From: Oscarella lobularis
Taxonomy: Eukaryota; Porifera; Homoscleromorpha; Homosclerophorida; Oscarellidae
Assembly (NCBI RefSeq): GCF_947507565.1
Contig: NC_089179.1
Span: 3,117,747-3,181,746 of the forward strand
DNA: 64,000 bases
Direction of reading: 5' to 3'
The notes under the pieces were generated by a model, which had not been told where the DNA came from, did no database searches, and was given only the letters and a program-made list of their open reading frames with translations. Positions 47,401 through 58,619 of the stretch are shown here, piece by piece (position 1 is the first letter of the stretch; every line of letters begins with the position of its first letter). Both the position numbers and the translations under genes were made by a program.

Positions 47401-49062
47401 GTGGCGAATATCGCTCAGCGGGGTCTCAGAGTTCGCTTGCGCCCAAATCCCCGCCCGATCCCTGCAGGAGACCCGATGAATGGGAAATCAATCACGACGA
47501 CGTGATGCTTTTGGAGAAGATAGGCGAAGGGCTTTTTGGCGTCGTGCATAAAGCACAACTCTTGCATAGGCCTTCATCGCAGTGGAAGAGAATGCGACAT
47601 CGAAACAGGAACAAGTCGTTCGTCGCGTGTAAAATGCATAAGGGTAAGAATGCAGGTACCCCAAGCCTTCTCATTCCTTCTTCTCTTTACTCTAAAGGAA
47701 AACATCAGCTTGAGGATGAGTTTTTGGAAGAAATCTATTTAATGAAACGAGTCGGGCAGCATCAACATATCGTGAGCATGGTTGCGTGCATAACGAGAAG
47801 CCAGCCGTTGTCCTTGATTGTGGAATACTGCTGTCACGGTGATCTACTTAAGTACCTTGCAAGAGGAAGACATGCTATAGTATGTATCGAAGTAAACAGG
47901 CATTTTATTTAATTATCTTACTCGTTATTTTCAGTCGGATAGACGTCGCTCTGTATTGAACAGCGTTGTCGACTCGGAGGCAAGTGCTCAAGCTATTCAT
48001 GGGAAAATGTTGATTTGCTGTGTATAGCCGTCTCCCGATTCTGAAGAAAGAGGGAAGCAGAATGAAGATGAGGAGAAGGAGAAGGAAAGTATTTCAGACA
48101 AGGCTAAAGATGTCGACAAGCATGATGAGAATATGGCGTTGAATTTTACGACTTCCGATCTTCTTTTATTTGCCTGGCAAATTTCATCGGGAATGGTATA
48201 GAACAAGCCGCTTTCTTTAGTTGCTGTAACTTTTGACCTGGCAGGGTTATTTGAGTGGAAAGGGTTTGGTTCATCGCGATTTGGCCTGCAGGAACGTGCT
48301 CGTCTGCGAGAAAGAACTACTCAAAGTTTCCGATTTTGGACTGACAAGAGCCGTCTACGAGGATGGCCAATACAGTCAAAAGACTGCAAGGCGTCTCCCA
48401 CTGCGATGGATGTCCATCGAAGCTATTACTCACCGTCTCTTCACCGAGAAAAGCGATGTGTAAAAGTTTGATTCAGTTTCATCCTGGCTAAACTAAATTT
48501 TCTTTCGTGTGTTTTATTTTTAGGTGGTCGTTTGGAGTTGTCGTGTGGGAAATATGCACCTTGGGTATAAGAATGCGGCTTGCTTTAATTAAAATTTTGA
48601 AGGTTTTGCTTTGCAGGTGGATTTCCTTACCCGTGCATTGTGACTAAAGAACTGCAGTCGCATCTTCTCGAAGGCAACCGTCTAAATCGCCCCAGTAACT
48701 GTTCCGAAGAACTGTGTGTCTTTTGTTTTGATTAAATTATTCAGCGATTCATCTGTAATTTTTTTAGATACGAACTGATGTCCGAATGTTGGCGCACTGA
48801 TCCTGAAAAGCGTCCAGCTTTCAGTGTTATTTCTCGGAAGCTGGGACAAGTTCTTGAAGCAGAAAGCCTGAACAAATACATCGATCTTGATACTGCATCT
48901 TTGTACCCTTTTCAGGGCATGGAAACAAGGGAGTCGGGTACGGAAGCATCTGGAGAGACTCCTGAGGTCAACTCTGCCAGTGGTACGAAACGCGCCGGCG
49001 ACGGAACGGATATTAGGTATGTTGGTTGCGGCTCCCTAATAACGAGAGAAACTACTGTCTAA
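44404..49062 (+). CDS. Receptor tyrosine kinase with two discoidin/fucolectin-like domains
   Basis: Twelve exons give 861 residues: 44404-44517, 44594-44678, 46138-46539, 46610-47203, 47296-47643, 47698-47879, 47935-47979, 48028-48195, 48245-48459, 48524-48564, 48617-48713 and 48768-49062. Order: signal peptide (MLPLSLLGVFVALVAVV), two F5/8C or FTP-lectin-like domains (NLAVYGTSSQSS, AWWEVKL, FNRIDCC; repeated as NLALFSPAAQSS, AWWQVDL, FNRVDCC), a cysteine-rich EGF-like stub, one membrane helix and a tyrosine kinase. The kinase has GEGLFGVV, VACK, HRDLACRN, DFGLTR, RWMSIEAI and DVWSFGVV, so it should be active. An acidic kinase insert of about 60 residues is encoded by 47935-48195. Exon 47935-47979 uses a GC donor (GCAAGT). 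The ligand is unknown; the ectodomains suggest glycan or matrix binding. The 1.46 kb intron 2 makes the first two exons less certain. Confidence 0.82.
44812..45028 (+). other. Possible alternative terminal exon of the kinase gene, or relic
   Basis: After a CTCTTAG acceptor the sequence is open in the frame continuing exon 44594-44678 (GAKGEERLEIDFRYF) to a TAG near 45026. Used as a last exon it would give a short secreted product. A decayed relative lies at 43820-43990. Confidence 0.3.
45700..45804 (+). pseudogene. Relic of the kinase signal-peptide exon
   Basis: Bases resemble 44404-44517 (shared GTCGTTTCGCCGTCT and GATTCGCT...AAATCGAG) but the hydrophobic frame is lost. This suggests local duplication of the 5' end of the gene. 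Confidence 0.4.
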
Positions 49063-50006
49063 ACCGGTGCCTGTCACGGTGCATGGCTGCTGCTTGATGT
49101 GATGAGTCTTTGAGTTAGTTCACCATCCTCTTTCGCATAGGCGAAAGAAATAGGAATCGTATGTGTTACTTTAAGTTAGGTCTTTCATTCAGTCATTGCT
49201 GTTAGTTATTATTTTAGCAGAATTATGTGGAACGTGGTTGGGAATTTAGTTTTTGATCGTATCCGGGCCGCTTGGCCTATTTCCGGGACACGATGACAAA
49301 ATTTGCTCGCCAACAAATGCTGTTTTACGAGCGCCTTTTTTGTGTCGGCAGTGATTCGATCGGTTGTTCGTCAATATAAGGCAGGCTCTAACGCGTAGGG
49401 AGCGGTAGAGGAGTTTTCGGGGCCCCTAACAAATTACGCTGAACTGTCGAATGGAATCACATGGTCAGAATCTCTCCTGGTCTCAATGCAACGCCAAGAC
49501 CTCGGTCCTGAAGTCTCTCTCTCACGCGCGTCGAGTCTTTACAACGAACGGGGTCCCCATTTGACTTTAGAACGATTACTGTTGAAAATCTCTTCGCTCC
49601 GACCAGATTCCGTGTGTTTTTGGACTCCTGCGCAAGACGTTCGAATAAGGCAAGGCCGCGAGACGCGAAGGACTCTTCTATCCAGTAAGATTCCTTACGA
49701 TCGACCCTCATGCCTTCAACCCTTGAGCAGCAAAAGTTTCTTTTGCTAAACGAACTGTTTCATCTACTGTGTCTTTCAGTCGATCGAAACAATGACGTTG
49801 TATTGAATCTGACGTAATATTGAAATGTCGACACTTTATTGACAATCTCTAAAACTGCACGAAAAAATGTTGCTACCTACTGCATGCTATAATGATCACA
49901 ACGGCCAAAATAACTAACAGCAATGACTTGAGGGTAACACATACAATTCCTTTTTCTTTCGCCTAAGAGAGACGCCTATGCGAAAGTATATCTAATGTGA
50001 TCGAGT
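49063..50006. other. Intergenic, nothing recognised
   Basis: Contains the 3' flanks of the convergent kinase and CTHRC1-like genes. Short overlapping frames near 49460-49750 have no domain. Confidence 0.5.
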
Positions 50007-50784
50007 TTAATCAGTTTTTTGACGTGGTGGGTATTCTTCTATCATTATACGAGAGACAGAATGCCCCCCAGAACCACGATCAACTTTTGGGTGATCGCGA
50101 CAGTTTCCGATATGAACGGCTACACTTATTAATCCAGACGGAATGTTTTCACAGAAACCTTCGATTTGACGATGCAGAGAAACTTCGTTGGTGTAAACGT
50201 GCACGACGCCTTCAATTGTCGCTGGTCCGGCGCATTCGCTTCCATTGAAAGTAATGTACCAACGTCCGCAGCATGGAGATTTAGCAGCACTGCAATGGAC
50301 TCTCGTATTTCCAGCATACGCTACTCTAAGAGAGGTAGACGAGTGACGCTTCGTAAATGCACATTCCTAATCCCAAGCTATTTTAGAGCACGTACATTTT
50401 GTTTCTGGATAAATCACCTGTATGAGACCTATGTTTTCGTTGTTGTATCGATTCCAGACGCACTGTTGCCAGTTCATCGAATGTAAGGTACAGTTTTCTC
50501 CCTGAGGTCCTTGTTGTCCCAAATTTCCCTTGGGTCCCGCCTTCCCAGCGGCACCTTTTTCACCTCTATCTCCTTTGGAACCGAGTCCCGGAACTCCCGG
50601 AACTCCAGGAACTCCAGGAACTCCTGGAACTCCTGAGCAGGTCCCCACAGAACCCTTAGAGAGAATCGGTGGATAAATTACAATTGCTACTTAAAAGGGC
50701 TACCTCAGCTGACGTAGGGGAATGGCCAAAGATTCCACTGAAAAATGTGGCAATGAAACAGAGAAGAGTTGTAGTAGCCTCCAT
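50007..50784 (-). CDS. CTHRC1-like: Collagen triple helix repeat-containing protein 1-like, copy 1
   Basis: Three exons (50704-50784, 50418-50654, 50007-50366) give 225 residues. A signal peptide (LLCFIATFFSGIFG) precedes a short collagen stretch starting GVPGVPGVPG, then the CTHRC1 domain: WQQCVWNRYN, CAFTKRHSSTSLRVAYAG, CCGRWYITFNGSECAGP and SVSRIMIEEYP near the end. These match the invariant blocks of CTHRC1, a secreted trimeric glycoprotein that modulates Wnt and TGF-beta signalling in vertebrates. The five VPG triplets are encoded by 9-base repeats and may vary in number. The role in this organism is inferred from family. Confidence 0.88.
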
Positions 50785-51807
50785 TCTTTCTGAAACTGTA
50801 TGTTGCTGCACCCAACTCGATCCTCGTTTATATGTCATAAAAAAGCGGGTGGGCGTCGTCGACTGACGTAGCTCCGCGTTTTAACACCGTGAGACCGGTT
50901 TCTAGCACTAATGTCATGATCATAAATTAGACCAGTAACGAGAAGGTTAGAGCACGGCTCCTCTTGCTTATCTTACAGTATGCGTCGTCCAAGTAAGAAA
51001 CGGGTCACTTATTTTTTTTACCTCACGTCATTATGTACGTCCTTAGCAGTGTATCATATACGTTCCGCGGACTTAGGAGGTGTTACTCTCACCAGTCTTG
51101 TATCTCTGCTTTCACTACGTTATCTGTCGTTTTGCCGTTTCGAAGGGGAAATGAGGCCGCGGCTAAGTATAGAACCCGTAGTTTTTGTTCCACAGACGTT
51201 TGTTTAGACAGGTGCGATGTACAGGCGTCGCTGGTCGAACGCGTCCGCCGCCCGGCGATTTTGTGCGTTTCTTCTAGCAGATGTTGAATGGTCGCCGCAA
51301 CGTCTTTTATAGAAGTGACGCTGAGGTACGTACGTATGCCTCTCCCCGATAGCTAGACGAAGTCTTGCGAATGAGAAGACTTCTGGCTGATGACTAAAGA
51401 ACACATGAGGCATTCACCGTGACTAATGGATAATACAGCATGTACATATAGATGGATGAATGTTGTACAGGGCAATTGTTACAGATGCTTCATTCTTCTG
51501 CGTGACAAGCATCCTGATTCCTCAACACCGTAAGTACAGTAAGTGCCAGTGTCTTACAAGACTTGGAAGTACAAAGCTGTACGAAACAAAAAACGAAAAC
51601 GGGGCCCTCGTTCGCTTTAGACGTACGATTTCAGACGATTGCTGTATGTTTTCAAGGTAAACGCGGCACCTAGATGAGGACACTTTTGCTGCAACAGACT
51701 GTCATCGTTAACCGAAACGCGAACAAAAGTAGACTGCACGTAAGATCCTTAGACTATCCAAAAAAACTGCTATTAATTCAAAGTCAATTCAATACTCATC
51801 GCCTGAA
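50785..51807. other. Intergenic, with segment shared by both CTHRC1-like 5' flanks
   Basis: Bases about 50885-50985 resemble 56885-56975 (GACCGGTTTCTAGCACTAA and following). A signal-like open frame begins at 50980 (KKRVTYFFYLTSLCTSLAVY) and is related to 43450-43620. It may be a relic first exon of a divergent secreted partner, as the ficolin-like gene is for copy 2. No complete gene is seen. Confidence 0.4.
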
Positions 51808-54800
51808 TCAGCCCGACCTATACACATATATATACAAAGTCATATAATAGTGCACTGCAGAAAAAACGGTTGGAGGCTGCTTCTGCTTACCAGCGTTGAA
51901 TGTTGAGTAAGGTGTTGCATCTACGGGAGAGATGAGAAAGATATTTAAACGGGATACAAATGAGAAAAAATTCTTACAGATAGACGAGTCTTCTTCTTCG
52001 GCGCTTGCACCGCGATCTATCAGGTGCCACAACATTGTTAAAATTGTATTTTTGTACTTCATGCTATTCACCTGGCGTCTGACACGAAAGATTCGATTCT
52101 TCTTCCTTTTCAGAATCATCAGCATCTGTAGCATATTCAGAAGATTCCTCATTTTCGGAATCGCCAGCAACTGAAGCATCTTCATCATCTTCGGCATTAT
52201 CTCCAGAATCGTCAGACAGTTCCACGACTTCCGAATCTAAGGGTGGTCATCCATTCGCAAGGCCAAGCGATGTTATGTGAAAATGATGTACCTTCTTGTG
52301 AAACATCAGTGGGAGGAGAACAAGCTTCTGCTTCTTCAACAGGTGAATCGTAGTCTGTCAAGAATCCCTTTGTCGTAATATCTAGCTTTTTCTTTCCTTT
52401 ACTTCTCACCTAGTGCTGCTGCCTCTGACGACACGTCTATGTCATCTTTCGAATCTAAGTACAGTCACCAATTCATACAAGGCTCATCAAACAGAAAAAA
52501 GGTTACCTTCAATAATGATAACGGACGACGGAGTAAGACTTGCTCTCAGCTGCTGCTGTTGAGGCTCCACACGCGCAAGGCGCGGCGGTGCCACCGGTAC
52601 GGGCACGGGCGTACGCGACTTTGGCGCAACGCCAGTGACAGGAGCACCCACGTTCTCCGTGTCGATGCTAAAGAGTAAACTGTGGTCACTGAGACCGAAA
52701 ACTCCTATGGAGATAAGAGAAAAGATATGTAGATACAGATAACCAAAAAAACTTTAAAGTGCCTTCTATTTGCTCCACATAGGCGAGATGTCGTTCGATA
52801 TCATCCGTCGACCTTCGCCTGGGATGAAGTTGTTCTAATTGGATTTGCGTGTCCGAAGCCGACGTGTTTCCGACGACAAGCAACTCCTTCAATTCGGTCG
52901 AAGTGAAGTATCTATAGAAGAGAAAGAGACGTCGTCTTAGGGTAAGTTCTCTTTCTCCTTTGTATCTCTCTCTCTCTCTCTCTCTTTACCGCGTTGGATC
53001 TTTCGAGACGCCCATCGTCTGTTTGGCGAGACTGTCTTTGAACACTTGTCGTCGAAAGATCTTCTCTTCAACCGATCCGCAGGTGATCATACGATAGACG
53101 ACCACGTCCTTCTTTTGTCCGAGACGGTAAACCCTTAATTAAACATAATAATTTTAATTAAAAATTTCATTGGGAAATAATCGTATTTACCTGTCTACCG
53201 CCTGGGCGTCGACCGTCGGATTCCAGCTGGGATCGACTGCAAGAATAATTATTTTAATTTAATTTTTCGCGATGGGTGGTTATATGACCGATGATCGCTC
53301 GATCAGCCATGGTAAGATTGAGCCCCAGGGAGGAGACCTTTGAAGACGAGAACAATAAATAGGGGGCAAAATGTCTATCTAATACTGTCCCACCCTTGTT
53401 GATAGGAGTAACACGGAATAGCGTTTGTCCTCTTCGAATTGTCCTATAATTTTCATACGGAGCGATACGTTGACGTTTCCGTCGACTCTCAGAAATTGAT
53501 GACCCTTAGGAAAGGCGTCATATCAGCCCTATAGTTCCCAATGCCCTCTTAGACGTACCCTCGCGCGCAACACCTTCTGAATGATGTCGAGCATAACGAG
53601 CGACACGCTGAATACGAGAGTTCGATGACCCTCGCGCTTGAGCTGATCTACAAGATCGGCGATCACGCCGACCTTTCCCGACTCGTCGATCAGAGAGTCG
53701 GCGTCGGGCAAATCATCATAGGCGGTCCTTAGAGACAGAGAATAGCATAATTATACATATCAGCCCTAAGTCTGTCTCATACTCTAATCCCTCGTCGAGC
53801 CCTAGGGCCTCGAACGTCGACTTCGGCGCCAAGCGAGGATGATCGCATATTTTTTTCAACACCGTCAAATGAACGAGCGGATTTTGCTTCGCATTGGGCG
53901 CAAGCAACTACGTCATCATCGCTATTAGTAATTATCATACATTCTTATTTAATCTTACCTCTTGTATTTCGTCCTGCGAAAGAAATTCTTTATAGAGCTT
54001 GAGTTGGGCTTGACTGAGGAAGACCCAGAGAACGAGATCCGTCTTCAGACCGAGTTTCACCGCCGCGCCGTCGCTGCTATCGACTCCGAGCACCTCCTTC
54101 TTCGTTCGACGAAGCATGTATGGTGCAATGATCGTCTGGAGTTCGTCCGCTTTCGCTTGACTGCGCGCCCTCTCGGCGTCCGTCGCTTCTCGTTTTCGTC
54201 CCTTGAAGATTTAATTAATTAATTAATTAATTAATTTATTTATTTATAGGGAACTCGCCTTCACGATCGGACCCTCGAATTCGGCTTTGAAACTTGTGAC
54301 CGTTCCGAGCAAATCCTCTTGGGTTGTGAAGGTAAACAGCGTGTAAAATTCCTGATGTATTGAAATCGATATATATATATACCCCGTGACGTCACTCGCG
54401 TTCTCTTACAATCAAATTGTTTTGAATGGGCGTCCCCGTCAAAATGATTCGGTGTTTCGCCGGCACTTCGGCAAGTCCCTTGTGAGTTTTCGACGATCTG
54501 TTTCGAATTTGATGGCCTTCGTCTAGTATAGCCAAATCCTGTAATAACACATATATATAAGTTTGACAATTCATAAGCAGAGAGAGTCGCGTCAGAAACC
54601 CAATCGACGGCAACAAAATCTTCTTTCGACGTCGTCGTCATCAATCCTGATATAAATCATTAGATTATAGATTTTAATAGTAAGGAGATACCGTAAGTCG
54701 TTAAGCAGATTCCTCCGGCGTGCGAAATCGTCGACATGATCGTCTGCTTTTGTTTTTGCGTCGTCTTGCTGACGTAGACGTAGACGGGCACGCGAGGAGC

Positions 54801-55583
54801 CCTGATTACGACACTCTTTCACTTTACGCGTCTTTTTCTTTTCCTTCTTCTTACCATAGGCGGAATTCCTTTTGCCAATGATCCATCACCGTCGTCGGCA
54901 TGACGATCAGGGCCCTATCCATGAGATCGCACTCCATCAGAGATTTACAAAGCGCGACGATTTGAACGGTCTTTCCGAGTCTGAATACAGCAGAAAATTA
55001 TTAATTAACAAAATAGACTAATTGAATTATGCTAATTAATACTCACCCCATATCGTCGCCCAGTATCCCGCCCCTATCTTCCTTGACGAGTCCGTATAGC
55101 CATCGAAGACCCGCTCTTTGATAGGAGTACAGCTTGTCGTACGTCGACCTTTCGACGACGAATTTGTGATCGAATGCGACGTCGTCGTCGTCGTTCTCGT
55201 CGTCCGAGTCCTCTTCGGACTCTGACATCGTCGCTTTCTAAAGAAAAGAATCCGAAATGGGCTCGTGACCCCGAAAGGGGGTCCCAATCGAACGTACTTC
55301 GAGTTCCGCTATTCGCGAGGCGATTTTCGGGTGTGGAATGATGCCATGCGCCGCCTTGAACGCTTTCAGCGCTTCTCGAAGGCGCTGTTCCGTCATTAGA
55401 GCTTTGCCCTGCGTGGCGAGTTCGTTGAAACGCTTTTTCTCCTCGCGAGTCGGTTCATCCTTTTTCTTCTCGCGAGTCGGTTTATCCTAAGTCGAAAAAA
55501 GAAACGCTCGTTGCTCCGGAGACTGATTTGGCGCGACTTACGAGTGATATTCTCTCGAACCGAGTCGCAAGAGCTTCCGCCAT
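51808..55583 (-). CDS. ERCC6L: SNF2-family DNA translocase, ERCC6L/PICH-like
   Basis: Exons traced from the start include 55542-55583, 55298-55486, 55047-55237, 54855-54980, 54692-54801, 54600-54646, 54410-54538, 54257-54352 and 53959-54201, then more to about 51808. The N-terminus has a TPR-like segment (AFKAAHGIIPHPKIASRI). The ATPase shows GGILGDDMGLGKT (I), LDEGH (II), LTGTPIQNN (III), APYMLRRTKKEV, ICDHPRL, GHRTLVFS, DPSWNPTVDAQAVDR and RLGQ. It ends with GLSDHSLLFS, characteristic of ERCC6L, and an acidic serine-rich tail. PICH works on ultrafine anaphase bridges in mitosis. Motif V reads RVSSLGLNLT where GG is usual. One intron (donor 54256) starts with GC. The last two or three small exons and the stop at 51808 are uncertain. 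Confidence 0.82.
52965..52986. repeat. TC dinucleotide microsatellite
   Basis: Uninterrupted TC repeats inside an ERCC6L-like intron. Confidence 0.9.
54211..54245. repeat. TTAA/TTTA tetranucleotide microsatellite
   Basis: TTAA units followed by TTTA units within the ERCC6L-like intron that begins with a GC donor. Confidence 0.9.
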
Positions 55584-55887
55584 AATTCGACTTTGGGCGC
55601 AGAAGCGTGACGAGCTCCCGTATGCGCATAAAGCACACAAACAACGAAGAATGCGTTTGCAGCACTGCAGAGCTCAGCCTTTCGCACCACGAGCAAGCTA
55701 CGCGAGTAAGTCACTCTAGCAACAATCGTGACGCTCTGGGTCTCAGTTTGAAAATCTCCATCTCACGTAGATCTACTGCTATCTATTTTTTGGGTCAACG
55801 AAGAAGTTTGCAACGTACGTACACTACAAAGACCGTCACATAACAGATACGAAGCATTCGCGTGAAGTCATGTGCTTGGATTCTTTA

Positions 55888-56741
55888 TCACTTTTGTGAC
55901 TGAGGATATTCTTCAATCATGATGCGAGAAACGGACTTCCATCCAGTATGACGATCTGATGATCCGTATCCGTAACAGTTTCCTACGTGGACAGCTATTC
56001 TTATTAACCCAGATGGAATGTTTTCGCAAAATCCTTCTATTTGGCGATGTCGAGCGGGGTTATCAACAGTGTTCTGCAATAACAAGACTCCATCGATTTC
56101 CGTAGGTCCTGAACATTCAACACCATTGAAAGTGATGTACCAACGTCCACAGCAACGGCCACTAGAACACACAACTCTCATATTGGCAGCGTACGCTACT
56201 TTCAGAGCAGTAGAAGAGTGGCGCTTTTTGAAAACGCATTCCTAGCTCAAATTAATGGAGAGAACGACACGCGGAGCTTGTCTTTAGAGAATTACCTGTA
56301 TGAGGCCTGTATCTTTGTGGTCTTCTCTTTTCCAGGTACACTGCTTCCAGTTGATAGAATGATCATTACCGTTTTCTCCTTTTATTCCTTTCTCTCCCAT
56401 CTGCCCGTTTGCTCCCACGTTTCCTTTAGGCCCCGTCTTTCCAATTGCTCCTTTATCACCCTTATCTCCTTTAGTGCCCTTCATTCCATCGCTTCCTTTC
56501 TCTCCTTGTAGTCCATCTCTTCCTGGCAATCCGTTATGTCCTGGAGTTCCCGGGATTCCTGGAACTCCAGAAGATGCTCCAACACAACCCTTTAATTAGA
56601 TACCGTACCTTTTTTTACAGTTGACCTATGAACTAGAATAGAAGGAGCTACCTGGTCAGATTTTGGAGAATTGCTCTCAACTGCGTCGAGAAACAGAATA
56701 CAAGCGACAAGTAAACACTGGAAAGTTGGACCGGCATTCAT
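55888..56741 (-). CDS. CTHRC1-like: Collagen triple helix repeat-containing protein 1-like, copy 2
   Basis: Three exons (56652-56741, 56296-56589, 55888-56241) give 245 residues with the same intron positions as copy 1. A signal peptide (FQCLLVACILFLDAVES) precedes a longer collagen stretch (GLPGRDGLQGEKGSDGMKG). The CTHRC1 domain follows, with WKQCTWKRED, CVFKKRHSSTALKVAYAA, CCGRWYITFNGVECSGP and SVSRIMIEEYP. Copy 2 has about 20 more residues of collagen than copy 1. It lies head to head with the ficolin-like gene, 378 bases between starts, so the two may be co-regulated. Secretion and homotrimer formation are expected from the family. Confidence 0.88.
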
Positions 56742-57119
56742 TGTGTTGCTTCGTCTTCTGAGTCTGCATATGGCTACAGTTCACCCGGCATTTCTCCTTT
56801 ATATGCAACGACAAGAACACGGGTATGATGTCATTAGACGTATTGTGTAGCTGACGTAGTAATTTTTTAAACGCGGCTGCTTTGCCTAACGCAATGACCG
56901 GTTTCTAGCACTAACGCATGACCATAAAAGGACAAAGGTAGGACGTTAGAATACGGTCGCTCGTGCTTATTTAATAAAGTCGTTCCCATGTACCAAACGT
57001 AACGAAATACAACAAGAGGCACGGACACTGACGTCATTCCGGTGTTCCGTTCCTTGGGTCGCGACCTTATAAGCAGAGCAAAGCTCACCGTTTCTTCAGA
57101 ATTGACGTTCGTGTTGATT
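56742..57119. promoter_or_regulatory. Divergent intergenic region, CTHRC1-like and ficolin-like genes
   Basis: Contains TTTATATG near 56800 on the CTHRC1 side and CCTTATAAGC near 57065, about 55 bases before the ficolin-like start. Part of it (56885-56975) is shared with the flank of CTHRC1-like copy 1. Confidence 0.4.
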
Positions 57120-58490
57120 ATGACGTTCCTGTTTCTGCTGATTTCTTTTGTGGTGGGAATTATCGCGTCTAAGGCGACGGTGGAGGAAAAATATATTTCT
57201 GCATCTTTTTTATTTTATCTGTATGTATTCAGACGCCAACTGCGTCCGCTTGTGATCGTGCCGGCTTTTTTGGTCCTCGAGGGATGCCGGGATCTGTTGG
57301 GCCTCGTGGCATGCCAGGCGTTGTTGGCCCTTCCGGACCGCCTGGCTCTCCTGGAACTCCCGTTAGTTGTGCTATAGGTACAGATATAATTTTTTGCATT
57401 TCTGCTGCTTTTTCAGGGTATCAGGGGGTTACCTGGAACTAAAGGCGACAAAGGAGACCCCGGTTTATCTGTGAGGTTATAATCCTTACTTTATTTTAAC
57501 TCATTCTGCCGTAATTCTTTAGGGACAAATTGGAAAAGCTGGAAAAATTGGTCCAAAGGGAGTGAAAGGGAGCCAGGGAATTCTTGGTCCGGCTGGCTCT
57601 AAGGGTCATAGGGGGCTGGTACGTATCCGCTATTTTTGTAATGCGTTGTAATTACACTTTTCTTTAGAAGGGTGAAAAAGGTTCTCCAGGCGTTGTTCCT
57701 CAAAACGACATAGAATCTTTGTTGAAGCGAATTCAAGAGCTAGAAGGTATCCGTATCTTCCTGTTTATTTGTTTAGCCTATATTTGTTTCCATAATAGAG
57801 CGGACGACTTTTCTAAACAATCGGAGTCAGGCGTCTCTGCTGTCGTACGTTTGTGATTGTCAGTGCTTGCAACGACAAGGTCGACCCAGTGGAGCATACT
57901 ATACTGTACTAGATGAATTTGGGTTGATTCAAATTTACTGTGACATGGAAACCGACGGCGGAGGATGGACGGTCTTTCAACGTCGATTGGACGGATCTGT
58001 CAGCTTCAATCGCGGGTGGAGTGACTACGAAAAAGGATTTGGCAGTGTTGTCGGTGATTATTGGCTTGGATTGGCTTTCCTCCGCCGACTATTGTCGCTT
58101 AATAATATAAGTGAATTGAGAGTCGATTTGAAAGATTATCATGGGAACAGTGCCTACGCGCAATACAGTAGCTTTAGCGTGGGAAATTCAATTTCAAAAT
58201 ACAGAATCGATGTTAGTGGTTATAGTGGCACTGCAGGCAATTCCTTTGTTTCTTCTATTCATTCAGATTACATCAATAATGGAATGAAGTTCACTACAAA
58301 AGATCAGGACAACGACAACAATTATAGAGATAACTGTGCTAGTGTTTTCAATGGCGGCTGGTGGTTCAATGCGTGTCACAGGGGATTTTTGAATGGCGAA
58401 TTCAAGAAAGGTCATGTGTGGGATGGCATTATTTGGTACTCGTGGAAGCAGAAGGAGTCTTTGAAATTTTCGGAAATGAAGTTCAGGTGA
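57120..58490 (+). CDS. Ficolin-like protein: signal, collagen, fibrinogen C-terminal domain
   Basis: Six exons (57120-57179, 57233-57361, 57417-57470, 57523-57618, 57668-57746, 57799-58490) give 369 residues. A signal peptide (MTFLFLLISFVVGIIA) leads into about 33 Gly-X-Y triplets split over exons that begin with Gly codons or full triplets. A short coiled segment (DIESLLKRIQELE) and a fibrinogen-related domain follow. The domain has YCDMETDGGGWTVFQRR, a calcium loop DQDNDNN and NCASVFNGGWWFNACH. This is the layout of ficolins, which trimerise, bind acetylated sugars and in vertebrates trigger the lectin complement pathway. Calcium residues are present. Orthology to vertebrate ficolin is not implied, since similar fusions arise repeatedly. 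The first donor (GTGGAG) is weak. Confidence 0.82.
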
Positions 58491-58619
58491 ACACGATGCA
58501 CTCACCGACTTGTATGCTTTTTTGCAAAGAATTATTACTATTGACTTCACACGTGACGCGTACATACGATTAAAATAGCTCACTCGCGCTAACGCGTTCG
58601 ATTGACAACCAACAAAACA

